From: Rusavskia elegans
Lineage: Eukaryota; Ascomycota; Lecanoromycetes; Teloschistales; Teloschistaceae
Reading direction: 5' to 3'
DNA: 64,000 nt
Assembly (NCBI GenBank): GCA_011316305.1
Contig: SAUG01000056.1
Coordinates: forward strand, 310,001-374,000
Shown: positions 1 to 13,312 of the stretch, piece by piece
Position numbering within the stretch: position 1 is the first letter of the stretch
How the letters are laid out: every line of letters starts with the position of its first letter
The notes under the pieces: model-generated
The model's input: the letters and a program-made list of their open reading frames with translations, nothing else
The model's database searches: none
What the model was told of the DNA's origin: nothing
Position numbers and translations under genes: made by a program

Positions 1-1551
1 ATATAATATTATAACCAAATTTATAAAACCAAATTAAAAGAAACTAGCTATTATAATAACGGCGAAAAAAATATTAATAAAATAAAAAATTAAATAGTAA
101 AGATTTTTGGAAAAGTAAAATAAATAATTAAAATAGTTATTCAAATCTATCAATCTACGAACGTAATCGACGTCGTAGTTAAATAAAAAAGATTAATTTA
201 CTAAACGTTAATCAGTAGTTAGTTGATAGAACGAAGTCACGCAATCGATAAAAAATCAAAAGACAATCTATAATATAACGATGTTATATTTTTTCTACGT
301 TTAAACTTTTTTTGATTTTGTGATATAGATTATTACGACAGCGTTTTCCTTTATCTATTAACAAATATAAAGCGAAAGAATAGTAATATAGAAACTAAGA
401 AAATAGATTATATAGTTTATATTTATTTCACTATTCTGATATACAAAGTAACAAGATATCAAAAGAATTAAATAGTCAATAATTGTAGTTATTTTGTCTA
501 ATTAAATTGGCTGGCATTCGACGATGAAATCCGTTAAAAAAAGATATAAATTTAAAACATCTAGATATATATTATATAATAAATTGATTTTAATCATCGT
601 AATAAACAAACGCCTAAATTATAGAACTATTGATTGAGAAACTAAAATCAACTAATCGATAGAATCGTTATATTTAAATTTACCACGACGAAGTATTTAA
701 AAAATCGATTAGATTAATTAATTTGTTACGTTTGATTTCGAATCTAAATTAATACCGTGAAATAGAAATATAGACGGCTAATTAAAAAATAAACCTATTG
801 TAATATCTTTTCCATTTTCTAATAATAATCAATCTATTATAATATATATTTTTCGAATTAAATCGTTTCTATTTATACCTCGAATTTTATTAGAAAACAA
901 GTAATTTTGATAATTTAATATACAACTGCTATTAAAGGTAATAGTGTTAGTATATAAATCAATATAAATCAATTAAAATAGTAAATATCGCAGATAAATA
1001 TCCGTTATAATAACGAGATAAAAAACTAGAAGTCTATTTAATATTATTGAAACGAGATTTTTTTCGTTGAATTGACGTTATTTTACTTTTATTTTCGATT
1101 TAAAGTTTCCGTAGATTTGTAAATATACATTATTAACTAAACAGAAATTGCTTCGACGAATATTTGAATTATAATCTATAGAACTATTAACATTACATTT
1201 AAAATAAAAACTTCAAATATAATGATCGAATAAAGATTATTAGTTTTCATTAAATATTACGCTATTAAATTGATCGATATTTATCTAGATTTTATTATTG
1301 TAAAATAAAAGTTAAAATAGATTGGATTTATTTATAAATATATTAATCAAATTTGATTCAATATATTCTCGACGTTAGAAAACAAATAATAGTTTTTTTC
1401 TATTTTATTTATTTATTTATTCGATTTCGCTATTATTAATCGAATTGAATAGAATTCTTTTGTCATTTTTCTACGCTATAAACTTGCCTAAAATTTATTT
1501 TTAACGTTTTGACTCGCGTTTAGAACTTTGTATATATCTATATAATTTTTC
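1..1551. other. RIP-degraded AT-rich DNA, no gene seen
   Basis: No open frame of useful length and no recognisable domain on either strand. The composition is strongly AT-rich with very few CA/TG dinucleotides, as in the rest of the repeat-derived DNA here. It is probably an old transposon fragment, but I could not place it in a family. Confidence 0.6.
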
Positions 1552-1559
1552 GTTAATAT

Positions 1560-2015
1560 TAAACTGGCTGTCGGATCGAGTTTCGAATCCGGATTAATAA
1601 AACCGACCTAATTCGAATCGGTTCCGACTTTTTTTAAGGTATTAAATCGACGGGTTTTCGATTTCTAATTTATAATCCGACCGGATCTAAAATACTATTG
1701 AATTTATATAAACTATATTATCATGATATAAAAATCTTACTAATTTTATAAATGATTTAATAGTAAATTAACCACGCTAGTTTTAAACTTTCTAAATAGA
1801 TAAAATATATTGTTTTAATATATTGTCTTGAATAATTTATTAATTTGAGATTATATAGTTTAGTTTAATATTTTAGTAAATCGGATCGGATTATAATTAG
1901 ATCGGATTAGATTATCCGAATTATTAAATATTTAGGTCGGATTAAATCGATTTATTAAAAATCGAATCGGGTTTTTAAAATATTAATAGAAATCTATATC
2001 GAATTTGTTAGTCTA
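1560..2015. mobile_element. hAT-type MITE (456 bp) with 8-bp target duplication
   Basis: The element begins TAAACTGGCTG (a RIP form of TAGACTGGC, seen in sister copies) and ends GTTAGTCTA, giving short terminal inverted repeats. It is flanked by a perfect 8-bp direct repeat GTTAATAT (1552-1559 and 2016-2023), the duplication size typical of hAT transposons. The interior carries paired GGATCGGATTA-like blocks that can fold back, and no coding frame. Sister copies lie at 12905-13312, 32143-32960 and 56145-56304. The 5917-10155 element shares its ends and may be the longer parent type. Confidence 0.8.
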
Positions 2016-2023
2016 GTTAATAT

Positions 2024-5000
2024 TATCTAAAAATAAAAATTAGTTTTCTAATTTCTAATTAAAAGATAACTATTTCTATCAAATTAAAAATTCGAGTTTT
2101 TAATTAAAATAAAATAATTTTTATTAAAAAAAATCGATACTATCGTAAAATTAATACTATATCTATTTGAAACTTTTTTCTATAGTTTTTTTTAATATAA
2201 AAATATCGCAAAATTCGTAGTTAAACAAACTATTTCTTTAGTTGTAATTATTCTTTTACTAGAAACTTCTATATTAATAACAATTTTTTTATTTGATATT
2301 TGAATAAATATCTAATTCAATTTTTGATATTGTCGAATTTTAAAAACAATCGAAATATTTTATAGTATTGCGTTCTAGATAACTAATAAAGAAGGTTTCA
2401 ATTGAAGATATAGATACGAATAAAAAGATATATCGATCTTTATTATATTTAAAGAGATTTTATACGTAATTTTTATACTTTTATTTCAAATTATTTTTCT
2501 ATTTACGTCTAAATCTTTTTATATTTTAGATTTCATTTAATATCGTTTGGCAAGCTAATACTTTTGATTTATATCGAATAATAATAAACAATAATAGCTA
2601 GTTATTTATATTGGCTGTCGTTTTTCAAATTTGAAATATTCGATTTTTTAATTAATATAATATTAAATAGCTTTTGAATTTATCTAGCCGCAGTCTACGC
2701 TAGCCGACGGGCGCTACGAATAGCCGTGACGTAAACAAATCAAAATAGAAACGATTATCGATTATTCGTATGGTAATATTAGTACGTATAATAAGTTAAA
2801 ATCAAAATTTCGATATTTTCTTTCTAAATATATTATAAAGATAAAACTTTATTGTTTATATTATTTTTATATTCGATCTTTTTATAATTTATATCTAATT
2901 TATAAAATATCGTTTATATAATTTTTATAAATAAATTAAATATATTTTCTTTCAATTATTAATTGAAAATCGATTATAGATTGAAATTATAAATAAACTA
3001 ATTTATTTTTCGATTTATTTACTTTATATAAATAATTAAACGTATTAAAAACTGAAGTTTCTGTAAATATATTATCGTAAGTATTACGTAAAATCGTAGT
3101 TCAAAAAATCTTTTAAAAGATTCGAAAATTAAATTTAATTCTATTATCTATAACTATAATTGATCTTTAATAAACTTTTAGAAATAGTATCAAGCATTCT
3201 TTACGACGTTATCAAAAAAAAAGCGATTACTTCTCGTTGAGTATCAAAATAACAAAGGTCAGAGATATTTATTTAATATACAAAAAATTGAAGAGAGATA
3301 TCTAATTTCAAAATCCAATTCTATAATAATTATCGCTGGGAAAATTCTATAGTACCAACTACTATTTATTCTAGGCTTTAAAAAATAATAGTAATAATAA
3401 TAGAACCCAGCTATTCGAATTATAGAAACGATTATAAAGAGGTTAAATCTATAGATCGATAGCTAATATAATAATATAATATTTTCAATAATATATTCAT
3501 CTAAATTTGATATATTAGTTATCGTCGGTATTATCATTTATTAATTAAATCGAAGAATTATCAAATAGTGAATATTTTATATTATAACGAAGGAGTTTCG
3601 GGTCTATTACTTCTTTAGTAAAAACTTCGTTTTTTTTACTAGTACGTTTTTCTACCTAGTCGATAATCTCTTTTTTAAATTAAAACCGATAGCTATTAAA
3701 AGCATATATATAAGATTCGAAAAGATAATAGAATATCTACAATAAATTCTTTAAAGTACTACTATTACCGATCCGTATAGATCTAATTATAGTCTAAAGA
3801 GAAATCGATTAGCAGCGATAATAAAAATAAAGGAATATTAAATAGGATAGAAATAGCGACTAACTATTTTTTTTTCTATATATTTAAAGAAAATAAAAAA
3901 GTTCTAGATATAGCCGTTAACGGTAATAACTAGTATAGATAAATTTAAATCCCAGCTATATTATCTCCATTTTAATAAAGTAACCGCTTTCTAAAAAGCT
4001 AATTAGATTCCTAGGTTATAAAAAATCTATTCTTTTTTTGATTTAATATCTATAAATAGAGTACAGCTATAGATATAGTTAAAGTATTAATTTAGGCTCC
4101 GTTTTTTTTATCGGAAGGTATTATATAATTTGTTAATAAAATCTTTTTCGTTTTATAATAGATTTAGAACTATTAAATAGTTAACTATTTTCGATGATAT
4201 TCAGGCTATAGTACTTTTACTTTTATCGCTTTCTAAATTATCTTAAAGAAAACTCTTTTTATTAAATAGTTTAAAATAGAAGATTCTAGATTCGATAGTA
4301 TAGATTTTACTAGAAAAGATAAATTTATATTTAATAAAAGAACGCAGGAAGATTAATATATTAAATACGGTTATATCCAAATATATAAGTTTATACTAGA
4401 ATAAAAAGACGGCTATAGCTAGATTCTATTAATATTTTCTAAATTTTAAACTATTTATATCGATTTATATTTTTTTTAATTTAGTCGATAATTTCTTTTA
4501 AATAAAAACTCTTATATTATAAAAATAGAATACTACTTTCGGTAAAGTATTTATAGTTTCGAAAAGCTTTTTTTATTTTTATTAGAATCAGAAAATTTAC
4601 TAAATAATTAGCCTACAGCTCTAAAATTAATATATTACGTCTAAGTAAAAGCCGTCCGATAGAAATAATCTATTTTAAAAACTTTCGGGATAAAGTCTTT
4701 TAGAATATCTATAACGATATTATATAGCGATATAATTACTTCTAGAAGATTATTTATTAAAAACGCAGTTCGTATATCTTTTTATATAATAAAAGATATA
4801 GACTAGCTTAGATTCAATCTAATAATAGCGGTATTAGCTTTAAATTAATTAATAGATTTACTAGTCTTTTTAGACGACAGCGGCTTTAATTATAATAATC
4901 GAAATTTGATAATTTTCCGGCCGGTTTTAACTAGAGAAATATATTATAGCTAAATTCAAATATTTTTTAGAAAGTTTTCTTCGATCGATTTCGGTTTCTT

Positions 5001-5339
5001 TTTTTTTAAAATAACTCTAATTTCTTCTAGCTATTTATCTTTATCTATTATTTTCCTTCTTTTAATTTAATACTTTAGATTAAATACTAGATCTACTAGC
5101 TAAAAGATTTACTTCCCTTTTTACTAGTTATCGGAAGTAGATCGAAAAAGTTATCGAGTTTAAACTAGTTTATTAGTATTAGAACGCAGCTTTATATAAT
5201 AGAATAAATAAGCGATAGATATTATTTAATTTCGAGTTTTTCTAGCGACTTCGTAAATCTATCGCTGTATTATAACTAGATTAAAGAAACTATAAATTAG
5301 TATAGTAGAATTAGGAAAATAGAGGATAGCGTTGAATAA
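2024..5339. other. unclassified RIP-degraded repeat
   Basis: More than 3 kb of AT-rich sequence with many TAG/TAA stops in every frame. Plus-strand stretches between about 4.1 and 5.3 kb read as runs of plausible peptide between stops, which suggests a former coding transposon. I found no reverse transcriptase, integrase or transposase signature, and no terminal repeats that pair with another place in the window. Confidence 0.45.
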
Positions 5340-5912
5340 ATAGAAAAGTCCGTAAACAGGCGAGTGGCGACTGGAATTGCTTGATATTTGAAGGTTTTCC
5401 CACGGCGTATATTTAATTATAATAATAAAACGCAAAGTATATACGTATAAATAAATTGTCTTTGTTTACGGCGTATATCTTGACAGTAGCCGCGTCTAGC
5501 CCGCTTTAGTCCCGGCGCTAAATGTGCACTCAAATCATCGAGTCAATAACTCCACCATTTCAAAGCCGCACTTAGATGTTAGTGGTTCAGAATATAGCGT
5601 ATTCGCAGCTTATCAAAATGCGCCAGATGTATTAAAGTAGAAATATACCCGATTTGGAGGTTTTATCAGGCCGTAGACGATGATAGGACTGGTATCTTGA
5701 TAGATGGTGGCCAAAGTTCTATCAAGAGCCGTATTACTAAACAATATCGTAAAGTCGCAAATTTAAACCATCGGCAAACTAAAAGAAAGCTGATATTCTA
5801 CGTACTTAGATTAGCTAAACCGTTATCACGAGCCGTATCAGCGAAAGTCGCTATCGAAAATAAATTTTTAGCAGATCGTATTTCCGTTAATATTTTTTAT
5901 ATTTATTTCTAG
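5340..5912. other. low-RIP pocket, unassigned
   Basis: CA and TG dinucleotides are common again here and GC is higher than on either side, so this looks like single-copy host DNA caught between repeats. An 11-bp direct repeat ACGGCGTATAT occurs at 5402-5412 and 5469-5479. A 71-codon open frame runs at 5697-5912 (plus), rich in Lys and Arg, with no recognised motif and a C-terminus lying in AT-rich DNA. I do not regard it as an established gene. Confidence 0.4.
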
Positions 5913-5916
5913 TTTA

Positions 5917-8900
5917 TAGACTGGCTATTTCGGTACGGATTTCTATCGAAATTTAAAAAAAAATCGATCCGAGTTTTAGCGAGTCGGTTTAATCTAATCC
6001 GTTAAACAATTTAGATTGGTTCCTAATATTAGAATCGAAAGTCGAATCGGATTATAAAATAAAAAAATAATAATAATCCGATCCTATCTAATTTAAATTG
6101 AATTAGATAATCGAATATAAAATATTCAGAAATAATTATAACTTTAAATATATTTTTTAAAATATAATATAGTAATATATTATATTTAGTATTAAATTGA
6201 AGAATATTTAATCCAGTCTATTTAAAATATATTTTAACTTTATTTTTTAAAATAATCTTTTTTTTAAATAATATTCTATTTTCTAATTATATCCGATTAT
6301 ATATATTCTATAACTTTTCAAAAGCTTTTTCTATTTGTAAATCTATAGTATAGTTATAGATTTTAGATATCATTTTCTATTTTATATATTCTGGAATCTT
6401 TTAGATTTAATTTTATTAATAAATTTTTATTTATAAAATTAAAAATCCGTTCTATTTCTACTAAAACTACTAGATAGATAAAAATATTATTGACTATTTA
6501 TATTAGTTTTTAAAAATTTTAAAACGTTATTTTCTAAAATATTTAATTTAGATTATCTTCGGTAAAATTAGCGCAAAGATACCAATTAACTTCGGAAATA
6601 GCTATTTAAAGATACTAGAATTATCGAAAAATACTATTTAAAGTAGATAAAATATATTTTAAATTAATTAATAAAATTATAATTTATTGTTTTCTTATAT
6701 TATTCTATTTTTTTCTATATAGCGGGTTTTAGACATTAATAGATCGATAGAAACTCTGTAGTATTTAGTAAAATACTTTTTAAACTCGATCTACTATCTA
6801 TATTTATATTTTAAAAAATCTTTTACTTTTTTATTATTATCTTTTTTATTCTAGTTTTACTAACAATTAAACTTTACTCTAGGGTCTAGAATATTCGAAA
6901 AATTATATATTAGTTTATTGTTATTTTTAATATAGAAAAAGAATTTTATAAATTATCTATTAATATTATTATAAAATATTAGTATTATTATTATAAAATA
7001 TTATTATTATTATTTTATTCGTTCAGTTCGATGATTAAATCACTTTTTCTATTTTAGAAAAATAATGGAAAATAGTACTATAAAATCGGAATATTAAATA
7101 TATTCCAATATTTATAGTTTTTAAAACTAATAATGTAATTTTTTAGAATAGTCGCAATATACTATTTATAAAGAAAATGAATTACTATTTATTTATATTA
7201 AAGATAATTCTTTATATTTATAGATTTTACTAATTCTTTTCTATAAACTTATTAATTATATAGTATATTTAATATATCCGACGCATTATAATTGTATTTC
7301 TAGATTAGAAATTAAAATCGATCTTTTTTTAGATTTTTTTTAAAACGAAATTTATATTGATAAAAGATTAAGATATAAACTATAATAAAATAAATTTAAA
7401 ATAATATTAGTTTTAAAATTTCTAAATTTATATTATTTATATATATCATCTCTTTTATAATATTGGATAAACTAGTTATAATATCTTTAATTTTCTTAAT
7501 ATCTAGTTTATAGATATAATTATTTATAAAAATTTGTAATCTAATAGTAATAATATATTTATAAACTACTAGATAAAATATATAAACTAGATAGAATTGA
7601 AAGTTTTAAATTTAATTCTATCGGCTGTCGAATCGAATAAAAGTATTTTTAAACTTTTTTTAAATATATTATTAAAACTAATATTATCGATTATAATATC
7701 TAGAAACTTATATCCAAGCTAGAAGAATTCTAAAAGCTTTAATAGCTTCTAGTACTATAAACGGCTAAAATGATTAGTAGAAAAGAATATAAATTTAATT
7801 AGACGTTTCTGAAATTAATATTAAATATAAATCTTATATATTAAAATTTCTAAATATACGATCCTTTATAGATTTAAATAGATATCTAATATAAAGGAAT
7901 CTTATTCTAATATCTTTAATCTAGATATAATTCACTCGCAGATTGTTTTATATCTATTTAAAACTATTTATATAAATCGTATTTAGCCGATAAACTTTAT
8001 ATCTAGACGAAATATTTATAGTAGATACCTATATCTTTTATTTTCGACAGTCCGAACTAGTAGATTTACATTTAAAAAAGATTTATATTTAGTTAATTTG
8101 TTTTGGTTTTAGTGCCCGATAAACCAATGGTTCGTTAAATAAATTAAACGTTGGTATATCAATATTAAATATACGGAAGTAGAACTTATATTCTAGTTTA
8201 ATTAATATAAATAACAGTTTTATTTTTTATAGAATTTTAATTTAAATTTGCTTAGTAATATAACGTATCGTTCTACTAATAAATCAATATTAAAATATTT
8301 ATAAATAAATATACTTCGCAGTTATCGCTTCTTTTTTTTTTACTAGTAATATAAACTCCTCGCAAGTACTATATATTACTAAAACCCTTTACGTATATAT
8401 ATAATCTCGTAATAGCTATATTATAACTAAACTGGACGGTAGTATCTTTCTATATATATAATAACTATATCTATCCGCGCGGTCGTCGATTACTTTATTA
8501 TAACTAGAATAATCTATTTCGACTTCGATTTAGATTTTTTCTTATTATCTTTAAAATATACTATCCGATCTTCCTACTGCCTTTTAATCTAATCGATCGG
8601 GTAAAGCTTCTAGCTATAGTAGCTAGTATACTAGCTAGTAATAATATAGCTAGCGACTTTTTTAAAGCTATATAGGTAAAAAAATATTTTAATAGTTTAA
8701 CGAAACGTTTCGATACAGATTATATAATAAGTATAGACGAGATAATAACTATTTATAATTACTTTATATTATAGCAGATTGACGTAGCGGAAATATTAGA
8801 TATTTATAATTATTTATAACGTCGAAGAAAAAATAGTAGAGGATTCGTAATCGAATAAAGAAGGAAATAGTTAATTTAATTAACTGCGCTGCAAATCTTG

Positions 8901-10155
8901 TCTAACGAACTATATACTTTTGGCTGTAAAAGTTTTTTTACACGTAAATATAACAATCGTTGCCGTATATAACGTTGATAAAATATATATATATATAAAT
9001 TTAATGTAATTCCAGATAGGAATTTTCTAGAAAAGAAAAGTTTTATATAAATATTAATTATATATAATTTAATCGAATTTAATATAGCTTTTTTTTTATA
9101 ATTAGAATAAACTTTATACTATCTCTTTATAATTCTTTTAACTATTAAAACCAGTCTATATTACTTTAATAAAAGACTATAAATTATATCGTTTCGACTT
9201 CTAATAAATTAAAATATTTAGAAATTTCTTTATAGTAGCTATATTATAAGAATCAAAGGCTATGAAGAAAAGAATCGAGAATTTTAAAATAGTTTTTATA
9301 TATAATTTTCGAAAATTTGTCCATTTTAGAAACTATCTAATAGACTTTATACTATTATTTCGACTATATATATTCTATATCTTTTTTTAATTAAAAATTT
9401 TAACTAGATTTATTTAGATATTATCTTTGATGCAAATAGTTATAGAAATACTAGATTACTAATATTTAAATTTTTTCTAATAGTTTAGATTCTATTAAAT
9501 ATATCTATTATCGTCCTGAAAAACTAGTATTAGATAGTCGACTCTAATTTTAATAGCTATATTTTTAATATTCTATCTTTATTTTCTATATAACTAATTA
9601 AAGTTAAATAAAAATCTTTTCGTAGATTAGTTTACAGTCTAGTTTATAGACTAGCTAGGATAGATTTTATTTAGAATGGATTTATTTTTCAGGACCTCGC
9701 TAGATATATTAGTTTAAAAAACGGATAGACGAAAATTAATTAAAAAAAATTAGATATTTTATATTAGTTTTATGAATTATAAAATAATATTATTTTACAT
9801 TTTAATAATAAATAATTTAAAAAATTAATATAGATATATAAATATTAATTCAATTCTTGTTTTTCTATTAATAGTGAAAAATCGAGGTCTATCTAAATAG
9901 TATCTGAAGTCGAAATATTATAATATAATTATATAGTAGAAACGAGAATCTTTTAATATTATAATATAGAAAAGAAGATTTTAATAGTTTTAATAAATTA
10001 AATCCGGGTTTCTAGATTTTATCCGGAACCGAATTAGATCGAATTTTTAAAATAATCCGACCCGATTTAGATTGGATTAGACTATCTTTTAACTCGAATT
10101 AAATCGGATCGGATTAGTTAATCTAAATTTCAAATCCGATCCGAGAGCCAATCTA
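5917..10155. mobile_element. probable long hAT-type element, RIP-degraded, interrupted by repeat R
   Basis: The left end TAGACTGGCTATTTCGG and the right end GAGAGCCAATCTA are inverted versions of the termini of the hAT MITEs in this window. The subterminal CCGATCC-type blocks also recur at both ends. Without the R copy at 8089-9038 the element is about 3.3 kb, a usual size for an autonomous hAT element, so a transposase probably once lay between 6.2 and 9.9 kb. I tried both strands and could not recover a hAT dimerisation motif, so the coding claim is inference. I see no clean 8-bp duplication: the left flank CTAGTTTA does not match TTTAAATT on the right. Two unrelated half-elements therefore remain possible. 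Confidence 0.5.
8089..9038 (+). mobile_element. repeat R, copy 1 (950 bp)
   Basis: Full-length member of a repeat that begins TTAGTTAATTTGTTTTGG and ends with a conserved CCAGATAGGAATTTTC block. It is flanked by a near-perfect 10-bp duplication, AGATTTATAT (8079-8088) and AGTTTTATAT (9039-9048). It sits inside the hAT-type element. The shared R frame (starting VVDYFII) can be read but appears frameshifted by a small indel before the FxTAFKxRYP stretch. There are no LTRs and no terminal inverted repeats. Confidence 0.8.
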
Positions 10156-11540
10156 TTTAAATTATTTAGATTAATTATATTAAAATATTTTCTAAATCTA
10201 TTAAATCTGAAAATCTATTTTGAAATCCATTAATAGAATTATTATTATCGTATTAAAACTACGGTGATAAAACGTTTATATATTATAATTGTATTATAAA
10301 TTCCATCAAATATTTTATAAAAGAAAATAATAATTAAAGCAATCAATAGAAAAATAATCATCGGAGAAAAACGCTAAAAATAGAATTAAAATACCGCGAC
10401 GCGTACGTATAAAATTATAAATCGAATATCAAATAAAACTAAAATTCTATAGAAAATACTATTAATTGATATATTATTATAAATAGATCTATCGTTTATT
10501 TATTTTTTGTTTCTATTTCTAATTATTCTATATTTTATTGTTTATTACGTTGGATCTTGCCCAATCATCTCACATTTTGTAAAAATCATCTATTGCAAGT
10601 TTCTATTTCCAATTCTCAAACTTCTATATAGTCTCGAAGGATCACCGTCTGTATCTGAAATATACTTTACATTTGTATCAGATTTAGAATATACTTATAT
10701 AATATTCAATTAAAATTTCAAAACAAATCAAATAACTTATAATATCTATTTTATTTCTGTATCTAATATATATAATATCCGATATTACTATTTTAGATCA
10801 GTTTAGTTTAAAAAATCCACTAGATTTAAGGCTTCTACTAGCCGCTATAAAGATATCTAACTCTAGTAACCGGTTATAAAAGATAAAATAAAGGATATAT
10901 ATTATTAATATAATAATAATATATACCACGGTACCGGGTAATCTAGCGGAAGCTTTATATTATATCCGGCTTAAAAATAAAATAGAGTCTTTGAAAATAA
11001 TATAGAGCTAGAGGAATTCGGAAACCCGTACTTAGAATATTAATATAATATCTCTGCTTTTACTTTAGAAATAGCGGATATTTACTAAATAGTATAGATA
11101 TTAGTATACGGTATATAGATAAACTACTTTATAAAAAAGATTTAACCGGTTATAGTAATAGCTAGAACGTACGCCGCGACAGTAGTTATATTAGCGGTTA
11201 GATATATAGCTATTAGTCTATAAAATAGTTCAAAAGCTAGTATATCTTTAATTATATCTGTAAAATTAGCGGGAAAGTTTCTAGATTATTACTAGCGGAT
11301 TTTTTTAAACAGATTTATAGTAGAATAAAATACCACCAATATTCGGTAGAAGAATATCCTGGCTATAAATTATTGCCAGGTACTATTATATAGAAAATTA
11401 TAATATCTATATTCCAATTATTAATATATTTAATACAATATTTAGTATTATTAATCTCTAGTACGTAGATATACTTCGGACTAAATTAGAACTCTATATA
11501 TTAATAGCTAATATCATTTTACCGAAATTACCGAATACAG
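10156..11540. other. mixed AT-rich DNA with a small low-RIP pocket
   Basis: About 10540-10740 keeps CA/TG dinucleotides and looks less mutated than its surroundings. A 68-codon hydrophobic frame at 10507-10713 (plus) falls here but has no recognised domain. From about 10790 to 11490 the plus strand shows moderate GC and runs of peptide between TAG/TAA stops, probably a degraded element. No termini were identified. Confidence 0.4.
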
Positions 11541-11556
11541 TTTTAAATAATTTAAT

Positions 11557-12563
11557 AGTCTTTTTTAGAAATCTTCTATTTGAAATTATATTGAATTTAT
11601 ATATATATATATATATAAATATTTTATTAATTTTATATACGGCAACGATTATTATATTTATATATAAAGAAATTTTCACAGCTAAAAATATATTCGTCAG
11701 GCAAGATTTATAGCGTAGTTAATTACTTCTATTTAACTATTTCCTTTTTTATTCGCGATTACGAATCCTCTATTATATAAATATAATTTCGTTACTCGCA
11801 GTCTTCGATCTACCAGTTTATCTTCGATATTATAAATAATTGTATATATCTGATATTTATACTATACCTACCAACTATACTATAAAGTAATTATCTATAG
11901 TTATCGTCTCGGCTGTATTTATTATATAATTCGTATCTAAACGTTTCGTTAAATTATTAAAGTACTCTTTAATCTATTTAGTTTCGAGAAGATCGTAAAA
12001 TAATACGCTAGCTACTACGGCTAGATACTTTATCCGATCGATTAAATTAAAAAGGGATAAAAAAGTCGGATAATATATTTTAAAAACGGTAAAAAGAAAA
12101 TTTAAATTAAAATCGAAATAGGTTACTCTAGCTATAACGAAGAAGTTAATAACCGTACAGATAGATATAGTTATTATAAATATCGATACCACGGTCTGGT
12201 TTAGCTTATAGTTATAGCTGTTACGGGAATATATATATACGTAAAAGTTTTTAATAAATCGTAGTATTTGCGAAGATATAATATTACAGGGCTTAATTTA
12301 CTAGTAAAAAAAAAAAAAAAGAAAAAAAAAACGATAACTACAGGGTATATTTATCTATAATAACTTCTATATCAAGTTATCAATAGAAAAATAGGTTATA
12401 TTATTAAATATATTTATATTAAAATTCTATAGAACTATTATTTACGTTAACTAAACTAGAATATAAATTCAATTATCGAATATCTAATATAAGTATACTA
12501 ACGTTTAATTTATTTACCGAACCATTGGTTTACCGAATACTAAAATCAAAACAAATTAACTAA
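11557..12563 (-). mobile_element. repeat R, inverted copy
   Basis: Reverse-strand copy of repeat R. The head (TTTGTTTTGATTTTAG on the minus strand) is at about 12545-12563 and the tail block near 11560-11590. The R reading frame is visible at 12192-11974 on the minus strand, with the shared residues FFVIAR, FLFTVFK, FNLIDR and VVASVL. The flanks TTTTAAATAATTTA (from 11541) and TTTTAATAATTTAA (from 12565) may be the target duplication, but both are low-complexity, so the ends are approximate. Confidence 0.7.
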
Positions 12564-12904
12564 ATATTTTAATAATTTAAATAGATGAATTTTTAATATA
12601 ATTATTTTAATATATATTACTTTAAATAAATAAATATATAAATTCTTCCATCTGATTTTAAAAAAAGCTAATAATATATTCTAAATTCTAGTCTATCTAA
12701 AATATTATTAAAATATTATAAAGAATAAATAGTAAAAATATAAAAATAGATTAGAAAAATGTTTTACAAATACTATTAGTTTAGTATTTATACCAAACAT
12801 TTATAGTCGGTATTAATTTCTAGTTCTACTAGATACGAGATAGCGGAAATTATAAATAACTTAAAAGCATTTTATAGTTTAAAGCGTAAATCTAGTAAGA
12901 TTTC

Positions 12905-13312
12905 TAGACTGGCTACTTCGGGTCGGATTTCCGTCGAATTCTATAACCCGACCCGATTCCTTGGCGAGTCGAACCGGTTCGACCCGTTAAACGATCGAAT
13001 TCGAATATCCGTTAAACCTTTTATATATAGTATTATCTTATATATATTAATATATTAAATAAATATTATAGATAATATATTAAACTAATATATTTATATT
13101 TACTAGGACCTTTCTAGCTAGCGTAGTTAATTAATTATAATTTTTTTAAATAAACCGGTATAATTTTTATATTAGAGTTTTACTTTTATACTAGAGTTTA
13201 GCGCTAAGATCTCGTTTTAGCGGGTCGGATCGGGTTAGCTAATCCGGGTTTAAAATCCGGCCGGGTCGGGTTAGCTAACCCGGGTTCGAAACCCGACCCG
13301 ACGGCCAGTCTA
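12905..13312. mobile_element. hAT-type MITE (about 408 bp)
   Basis: Terminal inverted repeats TAGACTGGCTACTTCGGG and CGACGGCCAGTCTA, with strong internal palindromes built from CGGGTCGGGTTAGCTAACCCG-like blocks near 13225-13300. This is the most GC-rich and least mutated copy of the family, so it is the best guide to the ancestral ends. No convincing 8-bp duplication is visible (left AAGATTTC, right TATATAAA). Confidence 0.7.

Noticed and set aside
11494..11679. Minus-strand 61-codon frame
   Set aside because: Low-complexity Ile/Lys/Tyr translation of AT-rich DNA at the tail of an R copy.
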